Shown piece by piece: positions 60,229 through 64,000 of a stretch of 64,000 nucleotides of DNA. The translations under genes were made by a program, and so were the position numbers. This DNA is from Gorillibacterium massiliense (GTDB lineage Bacteria > Bacillota > Bacilli > Paenibacillales > NBRC-103111), in assembly GCF_000455485.1 (NCBI RefSeq), contig NZ_CBQR020000153.1, positions 1 through 64,000 on the forward strand. The letters are read 5' to 3'. Below the pieces are notes generated by a model. It saw nothing but the letters and a program-made list of their open reading frames with translations, was not told where the DNA came from and did not search any database. How positions within the stretch are numbered: position 1 is the first letter of the stretch; the number at the start of each line of letters is the position of its first letter.

Positions 60229-62742
60229 ATGCGGAAAGTTCGCAGAGAAGATATAGAGTTGTTGTCTCCAGCAGGAGATTGGGAGTGTTTACGGGCGGCG
60301 GTAGCCAATGGAGCGGATGCCGTCTATTTTGGCGTGGAAAAATTCAACGCTCGCGCGAGGGCGAATAATTTTCGCAGCGAGGAGCTGCCGGAGATTATGT
60401 CGTACCTTCATTTATATGGCGTAAAAGGGTTCTTGACCTTCAACATCCTCGTCTTTGAAGACGAGTTGGCGGATGCGCAAGAGCTGATCGAGATGTGCAT
60501 TCATGCGGGCGTAGACGCGGTGATCGTTCAGGATTTGGGGTTGGTAAAGCTGATCCGCCAGCTTTCACCGGATTTTCCGATCCACGGATCGACCCAGATG
60601 ACGGTGACTTCGCCGGAAGCGGTGGAGTTTACGAAACCTTTTGACATCGAACGGGTGGTGCTGGGTCGGGAAAACAACCTGAAGCAAATCCAGACCATCG
60701 GGGAGCAGGCGCAGCAGCCGATGGAGATTTTCGTTCATGGAGCGATCTGCGTATCGTATTCGGGACAATGTTTGACATCGGAGATGTGGGGCGGACGCTC
60801 TGCCAACCGGGGCGAGTGCGCCCAAGCGTGCCGCTTGCCGTACGATCTGATGGTAGATGGCGTGCACAAGCCGATGGGGGATATTTCTTATCTGCTGTCT
60901 CCTAAGGATTTGGCGGCCATTGAGCTGGTTCCGGAGCTAATCGAGGCGGGGGTTACGTCCTTTAAAATCGAAGGCCGGATGAAAAGCCCCGAATATGTGG
61001 CTAACGTGACCAGTAAATACCGCAAGGCGATTGATCGTTATTTTGCCGGCGAGACCAGCGGGCCGACGAAGGAAGAGCTGCGGGAGCTGGAGCAAAGCTT
61101 TTCCCGCGGGTTCACTTACGGATTTCTTAAGGGAACGAACAACAAGCAACTGGTGGAGGGAACGTATCCGAAAAGCCGGGGCGTGTTCCTCGGCCGGGTG
61201 AAGCAAATTCTGCGGGACGGTGTCGTCTGCGAGCTGGATGCGCCGCTGAAGCGGGGCGACGGTATCGTGTTCGACGCCGGGGATCCGACGCAGAAGGAAG
61301 AGGGCGGCCGAGTGTATGACTTGCGCCGCCGTGGCGCAAAGCTGGAGGGCGAGGCCGCGGGCGGCCTCATCGAGATCGTGCCGGGTCGCAGCGATGTGGA
61401 CCTGTCGCGGGTGCATGTCGGCGACAGGGTCTGGAAGACCAGCGACCCGCACCTGGACAAGCGGCTGCGCCAAACCTTCGAGACCGATAAGCCGTACCGG
61501 GTGCATCCGGTACGAGTGCTGGTCACGGGGGCGGCGGGGCAGCCGCTGAAAACCGTCTGGACGGACGTTCGCGAAGAACGGTCCGTCCAGGTGGAGTCCG
61601 AGCCGCTGCTCGAGCCTGCTTTGAAACGGCCGTTGGATGAGGCCGTTTTGGGCGAGCAGCTCGGGCGGCTCGGGGGCACGGTTTTCGAGCTCGCAGAGCT
61701 CGACGTCCGCCTGCAGGGGGACGTCATCGTGCCGATGCGCGAGCTCAACCGCATGCGCCGCGAGGCCGTGGAGCAGCTCGAGGCGGCGCGGCAGGCGCCC
61801 CGGCGCTACACGCTGCGCAGCGGCGTGGACGCCTACGCCGATGCGGCGCTTAGCGCTGCGCCAGCCGCGCCTGGCTCCGCCGCGTCGGAGCTGACGGCGC
61901 TCTGCCGCAGCCTCGAGCAGGTGCACGCGGCTCTCGCCGCCGGCATCGACTTCATTTATGCCGATTTCGAGTTCATCAAACAATTCCCCGCAGCGGTCGA
62001 AGCCGTGCGGAAGGCAGGCAAGCGCATCGCTCTTGCCACACCGCGGATTCATATGCCGGGGGAAACGGGCTATTTTAACAACATCCTCAAGCTTGAGCCG
62101 GATGCCGTTCTGGTCCGCAATACCGGAGCGCTTTACTACTTCATGAAGCATCGGCTGACCCATCCGGATGATCCGAAGCCGGAGCTAATTGGCGATTTTT
62201 CATTGAACGCGGCTAACCATAAAACCGTCGCTTTGTTCCTGGAGGCGGGCCTTAGTCGGGTGACACCGTCTTACGACCTTAACATTCAGCAAATGGTCGA
62301 CATGCTCCGGCGTACCGATGCCTCCAAGCTGGAGTTGGTGATCCACCAGCATCTGCCGATGTACCATACGGAGCACTGCGTATATTGCACCTTCATGAGC
62401 GAGGGTACCAATTACACCAACTGCGGGCGCCCCTGCGAAGAACAGCGGGCATCCCTGCGGGACCGCATCGGCATGTCCCACCCGGTCCGGGTGGACGAAG
62501 GCTGCCGCAACACGGTATACAACGCCATCGATCAATCAGGCGCCGAATATTTGCCAGAATTCTTGAACCTTGGCGTGAACCGCTACCGGGTCGAGTTTCT
62601 GGAGGAAACCCCAGCACAGGTGAGGGAAGTTCTTAACCTGTATCAACAAGCGCTGGCTGGACAAATCTCCGGAACAAAAGTGTGGAAGACGCTTAAAGCG
62701 ACAAACCAGTTGGGCGTTACCCGCGGTCAATTGGTGAAGTAA
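60229..62742 (+). CDS. Peptidase U32-family protein, RlhA-like (23S rRNA hydroxylation) candidate
   Basis: 837 aa from ATG 60229 (CGGAGGAATCC before it; an earlier in-frame ATG at 60130 has no site). U32 domain (about 5-300) with GADAVYFGVEKFNARARANNF, HGSTQMTVTSPEAVEF and the U32 signature ending CLTSEMWGGRSANRGECAQACRLPY, then the long DUF3656-type middle and a C-terminal Cys-rich part (HCVYCTFMSEGTNYTNCGRPC). This two-part layout is that of RlhA (YdcP), which hydroxylates C2501 of 23S rRNA, rather than a real peptidase. The stretch 61.2-61.95 kb is clearly more GC-rich than the rest of the gene. Confidence 0.85.
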   Translation: MRKVRREDIELLSPAGDWECLRAAVANGADAVYFGVEKFNARARANNFRSEELPEIMSYLHLYGVKGFLTFNILVFEDELADAQELIEMCIHAGVDAVIVQDLGLVKLIRQLSPDFPIHGSTQMTVTSPEAVEFTKPFDIERVVLGRENNLKQIQTIGEQAQQPMEIFVHGAICVSYSGQCLTSEMWGGRSANRGECAQACRLPYDLMVDGVHKPMGDISYLLSPKDLAAIELVPELIEAGVTSFKIEGRMKSPEYVANVTSKYRKAIDRYFAGETSGPTKEELRELEQSFSRGFTYGFLKGTNNKQLVEGTYPKSRGVFLGRVKQILRDGVVCELDAPLKRGDGIVFDAGDPTQKEEGGRVYDLRRRGAKLEGEAAGGLIEIVPGRSDVDLSRVHVGDRVWKTSDPHLDKRLRQTFETDKPYRVHPVRVLVTGAAGQPLKTVWTDVREERSVQVESEPLLEPALKRPLDEAVLGEQLGRLGGTVFELAELDVRLQGDVIVPMRELNRMRREAVEQLEAARQAPRRYTLRSGVDAYADAALSAAPAAPGSAASELTALCRSLEQVHAALAAGIDFIYADFEFIKQFPAAVEAVRKAGKRIALATPRIHMPGETGYFNNILKLEPDAVLVRNTGALYYFMKHRLTHPDDPKPELIGDFSLNAANHKTVALFLEAGLSRVTPSYDLNIQQMVDMLRRTDASKLELVIHQHLPMYHTEHCVYCTFMSEGTNYTNCGRPCEEQRASLRDRIGMSHPVRVDEGCRNTVYNAIDQSGAEYLPEFLNLGVNRYRVEFLEETPAQVREVLNLYQQALAGQISGTKVWKTLKATNQLGVTRGQLVK

Positions 62743-62762
62743 ACAGACGACACGATTCCAAA

Positions 62763-62812
62763 AAAACAACGATCGCCTTCCACCGGATATGGGGGAGTGA
62801 TCGTTGTTTTTT
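62763..62812. terminator. Bidirectional terminator
   Basis: AAAACAACGATC / GATCGTTGTTTT (62763-62774 with 62799-62810) with TTCC/GGgA-type inner pairs; T-run on both strands. Separates the U32 gene from the converging ABC operon. Confidence 0.85.
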
Positions 62813-62844
62813 ACTGCGTATACCGAATGCTATGAAAATAGTCC

Positions 62845-63048
62845 TCACTGCCGACTAACTCTTTTTTTGATCTGTGTCCGGATCACGATTACGAAAGAGA
62901 TTAAAAAGACGTAGAAAATCAAAAACTTGACCATGTAAATGAAATTGGCACTGCTCATGAAATCAGAAAAAGTGTAGACTTTCCTTTTTACACAAGAAAG
63001 GATGAAGCACGTGATAAATCCCAATGTATAGATCATCGGCCTCTTCAT
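62845..63048 (-). CDS. Small two-helix membrane protein, unknown
   Basis: 67 aa from ATG 63048 (AGAGAGGGA before it; GTG 63066 is an alternative). Hydrophobic segments at about 5-18 and 38-56 and a basic C terminus, RTQIKKRVSRQ. Last gene of a minus-strand ABC operon, 34 nt after the permease gene. Not recognised; may be an accessory subunit. Confidence 0.6.
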   Translation of the reverse strand: MKRPMIYTLGFITCFILSCVKRKVYTFSDFMSSANFIYMVKFLIFYVFLISFVIVIRTQIKKRVSRQ

Positions 63049-63082
63049 AGGTTCCCTCTCTTTCACTCAAGCGGCGGTGATT

Positions 63083-63703
63083 CTATGCTTTACTGGCTTT
63101 TTCCTTTGCCAACTTATAGCTTGCGCCATAAATGAGAAAAGCGATCAGGTTTGCGATGATTATGAAGGGCGTTGATAGAATCGGCGGGAAATCGATCTTG
63201 AGATCCAGCGAGTTTTTGGCGAGAATGCCGATAACGAAAAACAGCCCAATCATGACATACACGGAATTTTGCGCATAAAAATAGTTCTTCCAAAAATACA
63301 GAAACAGATAGATCGAGAAGTAGATTAAAAAACAGGCTACACTCAACCAGGAAATCCGCATCATATCCGTATAGGAATCATCTACAAGAAAGTACTGCGC
63401 GGCCAAAATGTAAATTTGCGTAATCGCCAAGATAAGCAGGGCCTCCATATATCGGCATGCAATTATCGTGGACTCCCGGATTGGCAGGGAGCGCAAGAAC
63501 ACTTTCACATCCTGCGAATCCTCGATGTAGCAGGACTTTCCAACAATGATCCCGACGTTTACGAGGGGCAATAAAACATTCATAAACCAGGTCTTGCCGC
63601 CGCCGTCCAGTTTTAAGGCGAACGGAAACAGAATCGTATAGAGAATCGCGATATAAATATATTTCTTATTAATGGCGAAATCTTTTTTTAGAATGGTTAT
63701 CAT
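63083..63703 (-). CDS. ABC-2 type transporter permease
   Basis: 206 aa from ATG 63703, 7 nt after a perfect GGAGGTGAT; an open frame runs further up to 63763 without a site. Six hydrophobic segments; MITILKKDFAINKKYIYIAILY start and EDSQDVKVFLRSLPIRESTIIACRYMEAL loop are typical of ABC2_membrane_5 permeases of Bacilli, which pair with a GntR-linked or YtrB-like ATPase. Partner ATPase is the truncated gene just upstream. Low GC. Confidence 0.85.
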   Translation of the reverse strand: MITILKKDFAINKKYIYIAILYTILFPFALKLDGGGKTWFMNVLLPLVNVGIIVGKSCYIEDSQDVKVFLRSLPIRESTIIACRYMEALLILAITQIYILAAQYFLVDDSYTDMMRISWLSVACFLIYFSIYLFLYFWKNYFYAQNSVYVMIGLFFVIGILAKNSLDLKIDFPPILSTPFIIIANLIAFLIYGASYKLAKEKASKA

Positions 63704-63731
63704 GCTTTTATCACCTCCGTGACGGGCAGAT

Positions 63732-64000
63732 TTAACAGCGAACATTAGGTTGAGCATTGGCATGCTTCAGATAAAGCAGAACTTCGTCCAGAACAAGATG
63801 TTTAAAGTTCAATTCGCTATATTTGGATAAATCGTCGCCAAGACTATCCGTATCGACAATGATCGTTCCTTTTGTGTGAAAACCTTTATTCTGAAAAAGA
63901 CTCTGTAGGTTTGCATCGGTAATTTGATCAGGCGCAACCTTCTTAAATCTCCGGCTTATCTCTTCTTTTGTCGTATCGCAGATGATTGCTCCGCTATCTA
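63732..64000 (-). CDS. ABC transporter ATP-binding protein, C-terminal part only
   Basis: The last 89 codons of a gene that enters from the right edge, ending at TAA 63734-63732. Readable stretch: GAIICDTTKEEISRRFKKVAP, then a variable tail ending LKHANAQPNVRC. This is the region behind the H-loop of an ABC ATPase (the GxI..D..KEEI turn is standard). Ends 28 nt before the permease start, so same operon. Walker motifs lie outside the window. Confidence 0.75.
   Translation of the reverse strand, partial: DSGAIICDTTKEEISRRFKKVAPDQITDANLQSLFQNKGFHTKGTIIVDTDSLGDDLSKYSELNFKHLVLDEVLLYLKHANAQPNVRC

Noticed and set aside
60937-62163. 408-aa open frame on the minus strand inside the U32 gene
   Set aside because: GC-rich antisense frame without ribosome site; composition mirrors the sense codons.

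Overview
The window reads as the chromosome of a moderately GC-rich, spore-former-type Gram-positive bacterium of the Paenibacillaceae (Paenibacillus or Cohnella type). Supporting this are strong AGGAGG ribosome sites with GTG/TTG starts, YesM/YesN two-component systems beside LplB/YtcP-type sugar ABC transporters, the block ftsEX - LytM peptidase - S41 protease - PDZ membrane protein - motAB - uvrBA, and SLH and lipoprotein exports. I saw no rRNA, tRNA or CRISPR array.

Layout. 1-1.5 kb (minus strand): the start of a probable nitrogen-fixation operon, with NifB split into a radical-SAM ORF and a NifX-type ORF behind a structured leader. 1.8-2.9 kb: a LacI-type regulator. 3.3-11.7 kb: a six-gene exopolysaccharide operon like Bacillus subtilis ydaJKLMN / Listeria pss, with an extra polytopic membrane gene and, as last gene, a degenerate GGDEF protein that keeps the c-di-GMP I-site. 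11.9-15.1 kb: a large cellobiose-phosphorylase-like enzyme behind a LacI-type operator. 15.3-17.6 kb: an ABC exporter. 17.9-23.8 kb: cell division and envelope genes. 24-25.6 kb (minus): motAB behind a probable SigD promoter. 25.9-30.8 kb: uvrB-uvrA. 31-32 kb: azlCD, with azlC broken by one in-frame TAG. 32-32.7 kb: non-coding DNA with degenerate palindromic repeats.

32.7-45.4 kb is a beta-glucoside or beta-glucan oligosaccharide locus: a lipoprotein, YesN/YesM, two permeases, a binding protein, a cytoplasmic GH30 enzyme and a GH94 phosphorylase. 45.5-51 kb holds a small XRE/membrane operon, an aldose-epimerase-like protein, an SLH-transglutaminase and a sugar isomerase. 51-56.4 kb is a complete PTS operon (glcT, EIIA, EIICB, HPr-like protein, EI) behind a CcpA-type cre/promoter and a RAT/terminator switch; its HPr has Arg at the position of the regulatory Ser46. 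56.6-59.6 kb is an ECF sigma factor with a membrane anti-sigma factor carrying a large outer domain; two near-identical ECF-type promoters precede the sigma gene and a small membrane-protein gene. 60-64 kb: a U32/RlhA-family protein, then a minus-strand ABC transporter operon that runs off the window.

The genes centre on carbohydrate import and phosphorolysis, surface polysaccharide and wall remodelling. The best candidates for something new are the rearranged c-di-GMP polysaccharide operon, the split and motif-variant NifB with its leader, the PTS operon with an HPr that cannot be phosphorylated at position 46, and the ECF/anti-sigma unit with twin promoters.
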